Below, in pieces: positions 6,834-17,500 of a DNA stretch of 32,697 bases (its first letter is position 1; every line of letters starts with the position of its first letter). The stretch comes from an uncultured Clostridia bacterium (GTDB taxonomy: Bacteria > Bacillota > Clostridia > UBA1381): positions 1 to 32,697 of the forward strand of contig CALXUL010000145.1 of assembly GCA_944391635.1 (NCBI GenBank), in the 5' to 3' direction. Under the pieces are notes generated by a model. That model searched no databases, was not told the DNA's origin, and saw only the letters and a program-made list of their open reading frames with translations. The translations under genes and the position numbers were made by a program.

Positions 6834-9140
6834 TCAATCTTTGTATTTATTTTTATCTCTATATTTCCCCGGCGGCATTCCAGTATATTTTGAAAAAATT
6901 CTTGTAAAAGTTCTCAAATTTGAATATCCAATATTTTCCGCAATAACTTCTACCGACCAATCTGTTGTTTTAAGGAGTTCCTTTGCTTTATTTACTCGTG
7001 TTTCATTAATATACTCAAGCATGCCTTGATTTGTTGTTTTCTTAAACACGCTTGAAAGATAACTCTGATTCATATAAAAATGCTTTGCAATTGCCGCTAC
7101 ATTTAGTGACGTATCATCATAATATGAGTTTATATATGTTTTAACTTCATTTACTATCTCAGAAATATGAGTACTTTGTTTATATGCGCTTTTACTGCAT
7201 ATATCCCTTAGAATGTCCAAAATCTCACTTCTCATTTTTCTTACAGTAGTACAATCTTCAATACGTTTAATAATGCGATCCTGCTCTATAATGTCGTTTT
7301 CAAACACATTATTTCGCACCTTCATAATTGCACATATTATATCATACATAAGACATTTTGCTTTTTGTATTGAAATTTTGTTTTGTTCAAGATTAATGTT
7401 TAAAATCTCATCAAGAATTATTTGTGTTGTTTCAAAATCACCGCTTCTCAAACAATCTATCATATTTATTTCTTTTTCTATCGGAAAATAATACAATTTT
7501 TCATTATCACTAACAGTATTGTCATAAACTATAACGCTGCCCGGTTCGACAAAACCTTGCTCAATGCACTGCATTGCCTCCTGATAAGATAACATCAGTG
7601 AATTAAGTCCTTTATGTACCAAAGACATTCCCGATATAAATTCAATATTAAAATTCTTGCTTATAATCTCTTCTGCCTTTTTGATACTATTGTATGCTTC
7701 TGTCTGTTCTTCCGTACCCATATTAAGTATACAACACAGCATACCTCCTATATCACAGAACAAACAATTATATTGATATGGCATAATTTCTTCAATAATA
7801 TTAGCTACAATAAGTTTTGCCAAATCATAATTTTCTGAGTTGTCTTCTTGGTTTGCCTCAAAAAATATTTCACTTAAATCCTCAAAGTAAAAAACCGCTA
7901 CAGCAAAATATTGATGTTTAAATACTATTCCAAGATTTTCCAGAGATTCTTCTGCCTCAAAATCAGAGCTTGCATTTGAATTAGTCATAAGTTTTAAAAA
8001 TATAGCATCCCGCAGTATCAAATCCTGTATTTCCCTTTTTGATTCAAGCCCGTTCTTTTTCTTAATTATCTGGGTAATCCATTCATTAATGTAATTAAAT
8101 TCATCGGTATTCTCATCTTGAGAAAGCTGCATGTCTTCGTTCTTTTCAAGTCTGTTTATCAGTTGTCTTATAGGTTTATGCTGATGTTTTACAAAAGCAT
8201 AAATCATCCCGCTTCCTACAAAAAGCCATAGCAGCATCATTCCTCCGGTTTGGACGCGCATAGTGTTAATTACAGACGTATATTGCTTATTATTTATCGA
8301 ATAAATATATACCCAGTTATTCTGATCAGATTTTACAGAAAGCATCACATTGTTATTGACATAGTTAAGCTCAACATTACTGCCTGTCTCCAAATATTTA
8401 TTTAGCATTTTATCAATTGCACCCGCTTGAGAATTACCGAAAATAAACTTCTGCTGGTCTTTATCAAAAATAAGGAATGTTTTTTTATTGCCGCTTTCAT
8501 CACTAAAATTAGTCCATTGATCTGTTTTTATCTCTATAACTACAGTTGCAAGAGGAGTGCTATAATCTTCTCCAAAAACCGAAACGAAATAAAACAATTC
8601 ACTCTGACCTGGTATCTGTTCAATATTAGGAATAATTACATATTTCCCATAGCTTTTCTGTTTTAACAGATATATATACTCATCATACGAAATTGCCTTA
8701 TCAGAATAATAGGTATTATAATATCTTTCACTTCGGGTGTTAGTCTTTCCTCCAGCAATGTAATCTGTATTATGAAAATAAATATACATATTATCAATTT
8801 CCACGTCAGAATAATGCCACGATTCTATTTTGGCACAAACATCAAGTAAATTATACTTATATTGTTCATTCGCTTCTGTACGCAGAATCATATCCTGAAC
8901 AAAAGGATCATATGCAATCTGACTGGCTAAATTATTCACAACAATTTGAAAATCGTCAATATATATTTTTCTATTTTGAAGCAATTCAATATTTATTTTG
9001 TCAATTTGTTCAAGCATATTATCTTCAATTTTAATATATGTATAAAAGTTAAAAACAGCAGTTACAAATAATATAATAATATACGATACTGCCCATGAAA
9101 CCACTACTTTGTTTTGTCTGAATATGTTTTTCAAAAGCAA
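6834..9140 (-). CDS. Membrane-spanning AraC-family regulator (YesS-like)
   Basis: A 768-residue one-component regulator. A membrane segment at about 12-35 and a second at about 295-315 enclose an extracytoplasmic region of some 260 residues, probably a Cache-like ligand sensor. A cytoplasmic linker follows, and the last 100 residues hold two AraC helix-turn-helix motifs (SLNVAAIAKHFYMNQSYLSSVFKK, here split for length at the conserved F, then WSVEVIAENIGYSNLRTFTRIF). The closest functional parallel is B. subtilis YesS in the rhamnogalacturonan cluster. It starts with TTG at 9140 directly after the GH105 stop; GAGGAG lies just before, and a second TTG six bases on has better spacing. As the last gene of the operon it is probably made with it, giving positive feedback once the sugar is sensed outside the cell. 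Confidence 0.92.
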   Translation of the reverse strand: MLLKNIFRQNKVVVSWAVSYIIILFVTAVFNFYTYIKIEDNMLEQIDKINIELLQNRKIYIDDFQIVVNNLASQIAYDPFVQDMILRTEANEQYKYNLLDVCAKIESWHYSDVEIDNMYIYFHNTDYIAGGKTNTRSERYYNTYYSDKAISYDEYIYLLKQKSYGKYVIIPNIEQIPGQSELFYFVSVFGEDYSTPLATVVIEIKTDQWTNFSDESGNKKTFLIFDKDQQKFIFGNSQAGAIDKMLNKYLETGSNVELNYVNNNVMLSVKSDQNNWVYIYSINNKQYTSVINTMRVQTGGMMLLWLFVGSGMIYAFVKHQHKPIRQLINRLEKNEDMQLSQDENTDEFNYINEWITQIIKKKNGLESKREIQDLILRDAIFLKLMTNSNASSDFEAEESLENLGIVFKHQYFAVAVFYFEDLSEIFFEANQEDNSENYDLAKLIVANIIEEIMPYQYNCLFCDIGGMLCCILNMGTEEQTEAYNSIKKAEEIISKNFNIEFISGMSLVHKGLNSLMLSYQEAMQCIEQGFVEPGSVIVYDNTVSDNEKLYYFPIEKEINMIDCLRSGDFETTQIILDEILNINLEQNKISIQKAKCLMYDIICAIMKVRNNVFENDIIEQDRIIKRIEDCTTVRKMRSEILDILRDICSKSAYKQSTHISEIVNEVKTYINSYYDDTSLNVAAIAKHFYMNQSYLSSVFKKTTNQGMLEYINETRVNKAKELLKTTDWSVEVIAENIGYSNLRTFTRIFSKYTGMPPGKYRDKNKYKD

Positions 9141-10229
9141 CTACTCCTCAGTCTCGATTAACAACTTCTCCATTTCACAGCACATCATAACAAACGCTCC
9201 AACGCCATGTAAATCATTAATCCCCCTTGGTCTTGATATGTAATGGTCATAATTACCCACTCCGGTTCCCGCGCATATAGAGGGCATATATACTCGGTTA
9301 TTCTCAAGATATAAAGATTTTATGATACCATCATATCCACATATCGCATAATCCGCATAATTTTTGCCAAGATATCCTCTGCGAACGGCTTTTGCAATAG
9401 AATAGGTAAAAAGCGCAGAGCAGGAAGTTTCGGTCCAATTCCCGCATACGCTGCCCTTGTCAACAACCTGGTACCAAAGCCCGTTTTCTAAGTTCTGGTA
9501 TTTTACAACCGATTCCAAAAGACCGGTAAGATAGCCGCAAACCGCTTTATAACCATAATAATCTTTTGGAAAGAAATCAAGCATATCCACAAGACTTAAG
9601 GCAACCCAGCCTATTGCCCTGCCCCAAAATTCTTCTGACAGCCCGGTTTCCTTATCTGCCCACTCTGCTTTGCGGGAACAATCCCACGCATGGTATAGAA
9701 GTCCGGTTTTTTCGTCCCTCATATTCTCAAACATAATCTTAATCTGACGATATATAAGGTCGAACAGGTCGTGCCTGCCGTACCTTGCCGCATATGGAGC
9801 AAGCAGTGAACCTGCCATATAAAGACCGTCAAGCCACATCTGGTTGGGCTTATTATGCATATGCCAAAATCCCCCTTGGGGCGTAAAATCCCAGCGTTCC
9901 AAATAACCTATAAAATTATCAAGAACTTTTTTGTAATGGGCCGTCCCCGTTTTGTCATATAACATAAAAAGAAGCCTTGCAGCCTGAAGGTCATCCAGCT
10001 TATCGCGGTAATGGAAGCGAATGCTGCCATCCTCTATTATGTTACTGTCAATCCATTCCTTTATATAATTATAATACTTTTCATCCCCCGTTTCAAGGTA
10101 AACTTTTTCCATACCGCTTAAAAAAACACCCTGGATATAATGGAATCTCCCTTTTTGCGGCAAATCCGGCGCGTCATATTCATTCATGACAGTGTCGCAC
10201 ATCATCATTGCATATTCCAAAGCCTTCAT
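9141..10229 (-). CDS. GH105 unsaturated rhamnogalacturonyl hydrolase-like enzyme
   Basis: A 362-residue cytoplasmic (alpha/alpha)6-barrel enzyme with no signal peptide. GH105 enzymes remove the unsaturated uronate from lyase-made oligosaccharides, classically the rhamnogalacturonan disaccharide. Family blocks are QMWLDGLYMAGS, with D134 matching the proton donor D143 of B. subtilis YteR, DEKTGLLYHAWDC, and WGRAIGWVALSLVDML. I chose the ATG at 10229, preceded by GGGAGG with a 9-base gap; an in-frame TTG just upstream is less likely. It is cotranscribed with an AraC regulator that begins on the next base, an order (hydrolase then membrane AraC) like yesR-yesS. A second GH105-like fragment occurs at the left window edge. 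Related enzymes act on ulvan or other uronates, so the linkage is not certain. Confidence 0.93.
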   Translation of the reverse strand: MKALEYAMMMCDTVMNEYDAPDLPQKGRFHYIQGVFLSGMEKVYLETGDEKYYNYIKEWIDSNIIEDGSIRFHYRDKLDDLQAARLLFMLYDKTGTAHYKKVLDNFIGYLERWDFTPQGGFWHMHNKPNQMWLDGLYMAGSLLAPYAARYGRHDLFDLIYRQIKIMFENMRDEKTGLLYHAWDCSRKAEWADKETGLSEEFWGRAIGWVALSLVDMLDFFPKDYYGYKAVCGYLTGLLESVVKYQNLENGLWYQVVDKGSVCGNWTETSCSALFTYSIAKAVRRGYLGKNYADYAICGYDGIIKSLYLENNRVYMPSICAGTGVGNYDHYISRPRGINDLHGVGAFVMMCCEMEKLLIETEE

Positions 10230-10251
10230 CAAATGAATCCTCCCTTATTTT

Positions 10252-10287
10252 AAATCCGGCAGCAGAAAAGCTCCTGCTGCCGGATTT
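10252..10287 (-). terminator. Strong hairpin between the esterase and GH105 genes
   Basis: AAATCCGGCAGCAG (10252-10265) and CTGCTGCCGGATTT (10274-10287) form a perfect 14-bp stem. On the minus strand, the direction of the operon, only three T follow, so it may reduce rather than stop transcription into the GH105 and regulator genes, or protect the upstream mRNA end. On the plus strand it has a better T run but no gene reads into it. Confidence 0.7.
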
Positions 10288-10292
10288 TTATA

Positions 10293-13244
10293 TTATTGAT
10301 ATTCCCCTATCCTAAAAGGTGTTGATAACAAACCAGCGGAATTATATAGATTAACCATTGGGTCCGGATATGGAGCAAAACCGAACCTTACCGCAACAGG
10401 TATATGTTCGCAGTCAGATACATTTATCTTATTTGCTCCATCTATCTGAGCGTTGGCACTGTACCAATTCCCGTCCGAATCCATTATTTCAAACCCGTTT
10501 AATACCTCACCACTACACTGAAGACCGCTGTACACATTCTCAAAATACACCGAAATAACATCGCCTTGCACCTCATAGTAAACAGGCGACGGATACATAT
10601 ATTCAACATCCATACCATACACCATGCCTTTTGCAACAAGCGCAAGCCTATGCGCCGGCGTATATTTATCTGTTGGATGAATATTGTCCTTTTCACCAGA
10701 CTCAAGAATTACAGCCATACCTACGTTGTCAAGGCTTTCGTCCTGCGCGAATTTAAGCTGTGCTTCCCTTAAATACGGATAATAACTTATATTTTCAACG
10801 TCTTCCCTGCCGTACGCCGCGAGCTGTGTAATGATAAATGGCATATCAAGATCGCCCCATCTTTGGCGCCAGTCATTCAGCATAATCTTGGAAAGCTCAT
10901 AATATTCGTCATACAGTTCAACATTCGCACAGCCTTGATACCATATGCAGCCTTTTAAAGTATATGGTATTATCGGTGCAATCATTGCATTAAATATTCT
11001 TGAGGCACTGCGTTTCAAGTCGGTTGGAGAAATATAGTCAGCCCTTTCGGCAAGAGGGCTGTCCAAAAGTGCTTCCCTGCTTACAAAAGACTCCATCCTC
11101 GCACCGCCGTATGCTGCAAAAATCAAGCCTACAGGCACATCGAGATCCTTGTGCAACTCTTTCCCAAATAAATACCCCACTGCCGAAAATGACTGGACCG
11201 TTTCAGGGGAACACTCATTCCAGCCGCCGTTTATAACATCTCCGGAAATATTCTCCGTCCCATTTTTTGTCTGAGAAAACAGTCTTATTTCAGGATAATC
11301 TGCACTTGCAATTTCCTCGCTTGCGCCGTCAGCCCTTACAAGCGATAGTTCCATATTTGACTGTCCGCTGCAAAGCCATACATCTCCCGCAAGAATATTG
11401 TTAAATGTCAGGGACGCTCCTGCGTCAGATGACACAGCCATTGTATATGGATTATCGAGTGCGCTGATCGCTTCTGCGGTTAATTCCCATTTCCCGTCAT
11501 CACCGGCAAGCGTATTGTATGAATTATTACCGATTTCAACAGTTACTGTACTTCCGGGGACAGCTTCACCCCATACCTTAAAGGCTTCATCCCTTTGTAT
11601 AACTGCGTTATCGCCGAAAACTGACGGCAGCCAAAGCAATTCTCGCGAACCAAGCGTTTTTGCATTTATTACAGGTCGCATATTATTGTCCCAGACAAAA
11701 AGCTTCGCGCTGCAGCCAGTCATATCTTCTGAAGAAACAGTAACTTCAAAAGACGTGACCGCTTCTGCCTCAACTACACCTTTCTCTATGTTAACTGTCT
11801 TAAGCGCACCTGTACTGTCGTAGAGCGCCAAAACCAATACTATATCCTTCGATTCATCAAGAGGGTTATTGACGGTCATGGATGCGTTTAAATCCCCGCC
11901 GTACGGCACTGCATTTACTTCATTGCCGGTAGTGTCTGTAAACTTATATGTACCGGCTGCTATCAATTCATCTATATTCTCGATTATATCCGCACCGCTT
12001 ACAAGAGTAAAATCATCAAACATTATACTTTGGGAATAGTTTGAAAGGAAAATAGAAATCTTATTTAGGTCTACAGCCCCGTCTCTAGGATATATATCAT
12101 CTATATATGCATTGTCAACATATAGCCGTGCCCTTCTTTCACTTTTGTAAACTACCATTCTTATATTTATCCACTCGTCCGCTCCAATACCGTCTTTTGC
12201 CAAGAGCATCGTATTTTCATCGCCCGTAAAATACATTACAGTACCGCCTGAACTAATATTTATGCAAGGTCCAGTGCTTATCGCATAATTGTCGCTAACC
12301 GATATGTTAACGCCTGCATTCAAATAGCTTTCACTTGGGATCATTACCTTATATGAAACAGTAAATACATCCTCTTGGGCTACCAGCGATGAAAAATCCC
12401 ACAACAGAGCCGCGTTGGCACTGCTTCCTTTTGTAAGAGTCAGATAATTGTTATTTCCGTCCGTTTCAATTATCCCTGTTACCGCCGTGTTTGACCTAAG
12501 TTTCCAATAAGGCAGGCTTCCAACGCTTACTCCAGCTTCCGCTTCTTCAAAATTCTCGCTTAAATTACACTCTATTTTAATATTTACGCCGTCTTCTACT
12601 ACAAAATCATCAAAATAAAGGCTTTGAACCTTATTTGACATAAAAATTGACAGCATTGTCAGATTCTCGCTTGTACTACGCGGCAGCATCTCGGAAATAA
12701 GCGAATTGTTTATATATAACATCGCCCTGCGCTCCGTCTTATATACTACCATACTAATATCTATCCATTCGTCCGCCGAAAGCCCGGATACCGCCGTTGC
12801 CTGCGTGTTGCCTTCGCCGGTAAAATATTTGATTATTCCGTTTCCTGCCACGCTGATACATGGGCCTGTGCTCCCTGCCTCAGTTTCTGAAATGGAAATA
12901 TTCGTGTTTGCTGACTCATAGCTATCTTGAGGTATTTGCAGCCTATACGATACCGTATATACATCGCTTGCTGCAACCTGATCCGAGAAATCCCACCTTA
13001 AAGCGCCATTTGCGTTTGCACTCCTGGTGAATTCCAAGTACTTATTCCCACTTTCTTCTTTAATAACTCCCGTAACGCCGGTATTATTCCTTAATATCCA
13101 GTTTGGCACAGTGCTTATAGTCGTCCCTGCGTCATACAATTCAAAGTCCTCCTGCAAGGCTGCGCCTGCTGCCTGTACAGGCCACACGCAGCACAGCGAC
13201 ATTAGTATTACAGCTGACATAAATACACTTATAATTTTTTTCAT
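10293..13244 (-). CDS. Secreted sialate-O-acetylesterase-like protein with two LamG-like domains
   Basis: A 983-residue secreted protein with a signal peptide ending near PVQAAG (22-27). Residues about 28-215 and 228-425 are two copies of one jelly-roll (LamG-like) domain, alike throughout (for example NNTGVTGVIK against SNTAVTGIIE, and MSNKVQSLYFDDF against LSNYSQSIMFDDF). A beta-sandwich (about 430-530) ending KLFVWDN follows, then the SASA/SGNH esterase domain with GQSNM (S629 as nucleophile) and DNIHP (H856). Such esterases take acetyl groups off sugars; in pectin gene clusters they act on rhamnogalacturonan. The motif usually read WYQGESN is WYQGCAN here. The start has GGAGGG upstream. 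There is no SLH or sortase signal, so it is either free or held by its LamG domains. The substrate is inferred from neighbours. Confidence 0.9.
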   Translation of the reverse strand: MKKIISVFMSAVILMSLCCVWPVQAAGAALQEDFELYDAGTTISTVPNWILRNNTGVTGVIKEESGNKYLEFTRSANANGALRWDFSDQVAASDVYTVSYRLQIPQDSYESANTNISISETEAGSTGPCISVAGNGIIKYFTGEGNTQATAVSGLSADEWIDISMVVYKTERRAMLYINNSLISEMLPRSTSENLTMLSIFMSNKVQSLYFDDFVVEDGVNIKIECNLSENFEEAEAGVSVGSLPYWKLRSNTAVTGIIETDGNNNYLTLTKGSSANAALLWDFSSLVAQEDVFTVSYKVMIPSESYLNAGVNISVSDNYAISTGPCINISSGGTVMYFTGDENTMLLAKDGIGADEWINIRMVVYKSERRARLYVDNAYIDDIYPRDGAVDLNKISIFLSNYSQSIMFDDFTLVSGADIIENIDELIAAGTYKFTDTTGNEVNAVPYGGDLNASMTVNNPLDESKDIVLVLALYDSTGALKTVNIEKGVVEAEAVTSFEVTVSSEDMTGCSAKLFVWDNNMRPVINAKTLGSRELLWLPSVFGDNAVIQRDEAFKVWGEAVPGSTVTVEIGNNSYNTLAGDDGKWELTAEAISALDNPYTMAVSSDAGASLTFNNILAGDVWLCSGQSNMELSLVRADGASEEIASADYPEIRLFSQTKNGTENISGDVINGGWNECSPETVQSFSAVGYLFGKELHKDLDVPVGLIFAAYGGARMESFVSREALLDSPLAERADYISPTDLKRSASRIFNAMIAPIIPYTLKGCIWYQGCANVELYDEYYELSKIMLNDWRQRWGDLDMPFIITQLAAYGREDVENISYYPYLREAQLKFAQDESLDNVGMAVILESGEKDNIHPTDKYTPAHRLALVAKGMVYGMDVEYMYPSPVYYEVQGDVISVYFENVYSGLQCSGEVLNGFEIMDSDGNWYSANAQIDGANKINVSDCEHIPVAVRFGFAPYPDPMVNLYNSAGLLSTPFRIGEYQ

Positions 13245-13265
13245 TTCTTGCCCTCCTCTTTTCTT

Positions 13266-14549
13266 TTATTTTACTTCGTATCTATACACCCTGTCAGATA
13301 AAAATTCGCCGCCCAAAAAACTGTCCCAGACATAAAGCTCAACCCTCTGATTATCGTCTAATTCATCAATGACAAAGATTCTTTCTTCTTCAGGTGCGAT
13401 AACCCTTTCTCTAAAAACTTTTGACTTAACGAACATGTCGCCTTCCCACACAGCAGCTATCACAAGCAATTCCGCTTCAGCACCGGTTGGATTAATAAAT
13501 TCAGCATTTATTTCCACACTCCCGTCCGCCTGCAAGAACTCGGCAAAAGTAAGGCAGGCAGCTTCAGGCGCGGTAGTAAAGTTCCCGCTGATGCTTTCAC
13601 CAATGGCAACCCCATCAAACAGCTCTGCATCCTCATCAATAACCAGCGTGTATCGGGCATTTGGAATAAGCACCCCTTTAACGTCAAGTACAATCATGCC
13701 GTTTGTGTTGTCGTATCCAAACCTGTTAAACCCGGCTTCCTTATTATCCCTATACAAATGTACCTGCTCCTCGGTTATATTATATAAAGGGGTATTTAGG
13801 TAAATTTCCAATGTATCTGCAAAGGCGGACGGCATTGAAACTATATCCTGCCCGTTATACCCCACGCCGCTTATCATAGGCGTCGGAGCCTTAACCGACA
13901 GTTCAATGTCATCAACTGCGGCAAAACCTACTTTATTTTCATTTGTATGTCCGTAAAATCTTACGCTGTCAACTAAATCCAAGTCGGTAAAGCTGTATTG
14001 TTCCAGGATAGTTTCACCGTCTATTTGCACAGTATAGGATTTGTTCTCAAAATCAATCCTCATTACTACCCGGTACCATCGCCCTGTATCGTATTCCAGC
14101 TCCATATCAGCTACATTTAGTGTATCCTGCCAGCGTATCATGTTGACTTCCTTCGAAGACGCCTGACCTGACGCTGCTTTATACAGTGCCAGCCGGAAAT
14201 CGGTTTTATCGGAAAAATATACTGAAAAAGCAACAGTTAAATTTGTATCTGAAGTTTGTGAGATAACAACATATGGAGAACTTGTTTCTCCGGGCGTAGG
14301 CGTTTCTGCCATACCTATTTTAAGAGAGTTGCCATGCTCTTGGTCAATTTCATCTGTAACAAGATACCCTTTACGGGCATAGCCATACATTGCGCTGTTA
14401 TATACAAGCCTGGTCCCATCATATCTATAAGCAAATTCTTTCTCACTGAATACAAGCTGCTCAAGCGGAGATTGTGCAAAAGCCGTCGTTAACACTGATG
14501 ATATTACAAAAGCCAGCATGCAGCATATAACTTTCACTTTTATTTTCAC
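13266..14549 (-). CDS. Secreted LamG-type carbohydrate-binding accessory protein
   Basis: A 427-residue exported protein without a catalytic domain I can recognise. A signal peptide (residues 1-25, ending TTAFAQ) is followed by a LamG-like jelly roll (about 30-220, ending VGFAAVDDIELSV), an Ig-like domain with the bacterial cell-wall pattern PTPMISGVGYNGQ (about 220-330), and a beta-sandwich of about 95 residues ending VELYVWDSF. The last module is shared with the esterase encoded just downstream. The start is GTG at 14549, with AAGGGG nine bases before it, and the gene begins four bases after the upstream stop. The likely job is holding the polysaccharide or a partner protein near the surface enzymes; this is inference from fold and position. 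Confidence 0.8.
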   Translation of the reverse strand: MKIKVKVICCMLAFVISSVLTTAFAQSPLEQLVFSEKEFAYRYDGTRLVYNSAMYGYARKGYLVTDEIDQEHGNSLKIGMAETPTPGETSSPYVVISQTSDTNLTVAFSVYFSDKTDFRLALYKAASGQASSKEVNMIRWQDTLNVADMELEYDTGRWYRVVMRIDFENKSYTVQIDGETILEQYSFTDLDLVDSVRFYGHTNENKVGFAAVDDIELSVKAPTPMISGVGYNGQDIVSMPSAFADTLEIYLNTPLYNITEEQVHLYRDNKEAGFNRFGYDNTNGMIVLDVKGVLIPNARYTLVIDEDAELFDGVAIGESISGNFTTAPEAACLTFAEFLQADGSVEINAEFINPTGAEAELLVIAAVWEGDMFVKSKVFRERVIAPEEERIFVIDELDDNQRVELYVWDSFLGGEFLSDRVYRYEVK

Positions 14550-14553
14550 GCTC

Positions 14554-17500
14554 TTACACCCCTTTCCGCTTTAACAACAGCATCTCAGTAATATTTCCGT
14601 TTACATTTGCCGGGTTACCGTTATTCACAAATTTAATATATCTTGCGTTATACATTTTATCAAGCTTATATACTTCATAGTCTTCGCTTGTACCGCTTGT
14701 TGTTATATCTGCAATCTTTTCATAATCCACACCATTTTCTGAACCGTACAAAGTATATTTATACTTACGTTCAGAACCTAACCAGAATGCCGTTGAAACA
14801 GCATCGAACTCAATTGACTCTCCAAAATCAAAAATTCCTTCAGCTCCAATTGTTTTACACGTCCATCTTGTGGACAGGTCTCCATCAATTGCATTTTGAC
14901 CGTTATTTGCAGCCTCCGGCTCTTCACTTACGGTAATGGCTTTCGCTCTGTATTGGTCATAGAAATCCAATATAGCGCTTGACGTAGCGCTGTATACTAT
15001 CCGGCTCTTCTGAACCTTTGTGCCGTCGGCGCTTATAACCTCGATTGAAACTTCCCCGTTTACTTCGGCATCGTCTGCTACTATCACCACTTTCTTATTA
15101 CTGTCATTCGGCACGACTCTAAATTCTGGGATAATATCCTCATCAACTACCGGTATAGTCGAGGAATCTTTCATCTTTACATCATCTACATACAGCTGAT
15201 ATCCAAAATCATCTTTCACGTTGCTATGCGTGCCACCCGGTACCTTCCAGGAACTTATTGGCTCATTAGGGATGTTATCAGTCTCCCAAGGCGACATACG
15301 TACGGTAAGCGTTACATTTCCGCTGTCTTTCAATCTAATTGCGACCTTGCTTATACCTTCATTCCCACCCTGTCCCTCTACAACAGGTGAACTTGGGAGC
15401 GGCTCAGCTTTCATAGTGCTCAGCTCAAATTCAGCCGCATCAGTTTCCATCTGCAAAATCAGACTCTTGCCGTTTTTAGACAATAACGCCGTTTTTGTAT
15501 CAAGTATTTCAATATTTGCCTTAGTATGCATAAACCAATATATTTCACTTTCCCTGTTTAACTCTATTTCATCACGTACTGTAAGGGAAGTATAGTCATC
15601 ACCGATATAGAATCCCCTTATAACAGAGTCCGCATCCTCATATAGTTCCGAAAGGTCATATACCGCATATCCCCCGGTTTCGCTTGACGCACTGTCTATT
15701 AATTCCGCAAACGTATTCTCTTTTTGAGAAAATCCGTCGTCATTATTTATTGTAAGTGTATTATGCCCTTCGGTCCGTTTGCGATAAATTTCACTGTCAC
15801 TGACTCCTAAATTATAGTTATCACGTCCAAGGTCAGTTGCCCATCTCACGCCCATCATGTCAAAAGCAAATGCGCCGCCATCGTTATGGGAATGATAATG
15901 CGTTGTCTGCCCCCCTTGCGCGGCAAAAACAAAGGCTTGAGGGTTAGTGTAATCTTCATGTACTGTAACCGATTCCGCGCCCTTTGCTACTATCATGCGC
16001 GGTATGTTTTGCGTATCTTCAGCAGTTACACCGGCTGTATAGAACAATGCATCAATGGGGTGTGCCTCAGGCTCATAAATGCCATAACTGGTATAGTCAC
16101 CCGACAGATTCATCTGCCGAATATATGCTAATCCCTTCTGATTAAAATATTTTGATAAGAATGACTGAGAAAAATATGAAAATATCCCTTCATCAATATT
16201 GGTATCGCCGTTGGCAATACTGCCGAGAGGCGATGCCCAGCCGGCTGCAAAATATCCTGTTTTGTCAAGTCCCTGATACTTCATAATACCATAATCAGTG
16301 CCAAGCGCGCAGTCAAGGCTGCTTATTATTTTTGCAAGGTTGTTCATACATACGTCCCAGTATTGGTTCCCTTCAGGCCATTGCCCGTCCGGTGCAAAGC
16401 CGTAAAGGTTATATTCTATGCTTCTTAGCGACTGCTGTAATAAATCGCCGCACAAATCGGGGTAAATGTCCATATAGGCAATTGCCGCGAGCACCAGTCC
16501 TCCGTTTACCCACAAATTATAGTTGCTTTTCCATTTTGCAAAAATTGACGAAACATTAGTTGAAACTGTAGACAAATTCGATGAAGAGCCTGGCAGTCCG
16601 GCGTAAAATACCCTATCCATAATAGACAGGCTAAGGCGGTACGCCGTATCCTCCATCAGTTTTTTCTGCTCATCGGTCAGTCCGCTGTAAAACCAATCAT
16701 AACCTATTGCAAGCCCTGCGCTATAGGATCCTGCATCAATAGGGTGGTTCTCGTTTATGTCGGGGTATTTGCTTATTCCTTCTATCTCAAGCCATGCCCT
16801 GTCAAGATATTTCTTATCACCGGTAATCTGATATGCAAAACCAAGATACATCATACGTTCTTCAAAATTCATCGCATACCCATTTTGCCGGAAAGCATCT
16901 TGAAAAGTATACGTAGTGCATATTTCCTGTGGTATAATATCCTCAGCCTGCTGTATCAAAAGCTCAACAATCCAAGCTAGCCCCTCATCGGAAAGCGCTT
17001 CTGTTTGTATTCGTTCAAAATCCTCTTTTGTCGCAAGCAGCCTCGGGTGTACCGAGCCGCCTGTAGTCGCATTAAACTTTTCAAGCAGCACATCTTTTTT
17101 CGGCCGCTCAAAAAACAAGAATGCATTTAACATCTGAATCGTTGACTGATACGTAAAATAGCCGTTTCTGTAAGTTTGCTTATAGTATGGTATTTCCGCC
17201 CCAACGTCAAAATACATCGGCGAATCCGAAACAATTACCATACCATACCCGTCGTCCAGGGTATATTTGCCCAGCACTTCCCGCGCAAACTTCCCAATCG
17301 GTATCATTGGGCTACAAAGCGAAAGGAAAATGCCGCCAAATTCTGTTTCTTGTCCATTTACAAAAAGCGTTTCACCCTTTTCATCTACGCTGCATTCAAT
17401 ACCAAAAGCATTACTTATATCCTCTGCTGATAAATAAAGTTCAGAATCCTGATAAACCGAATTATGTACTAAATCTGTCTTTTGACCATTTTTATACATA

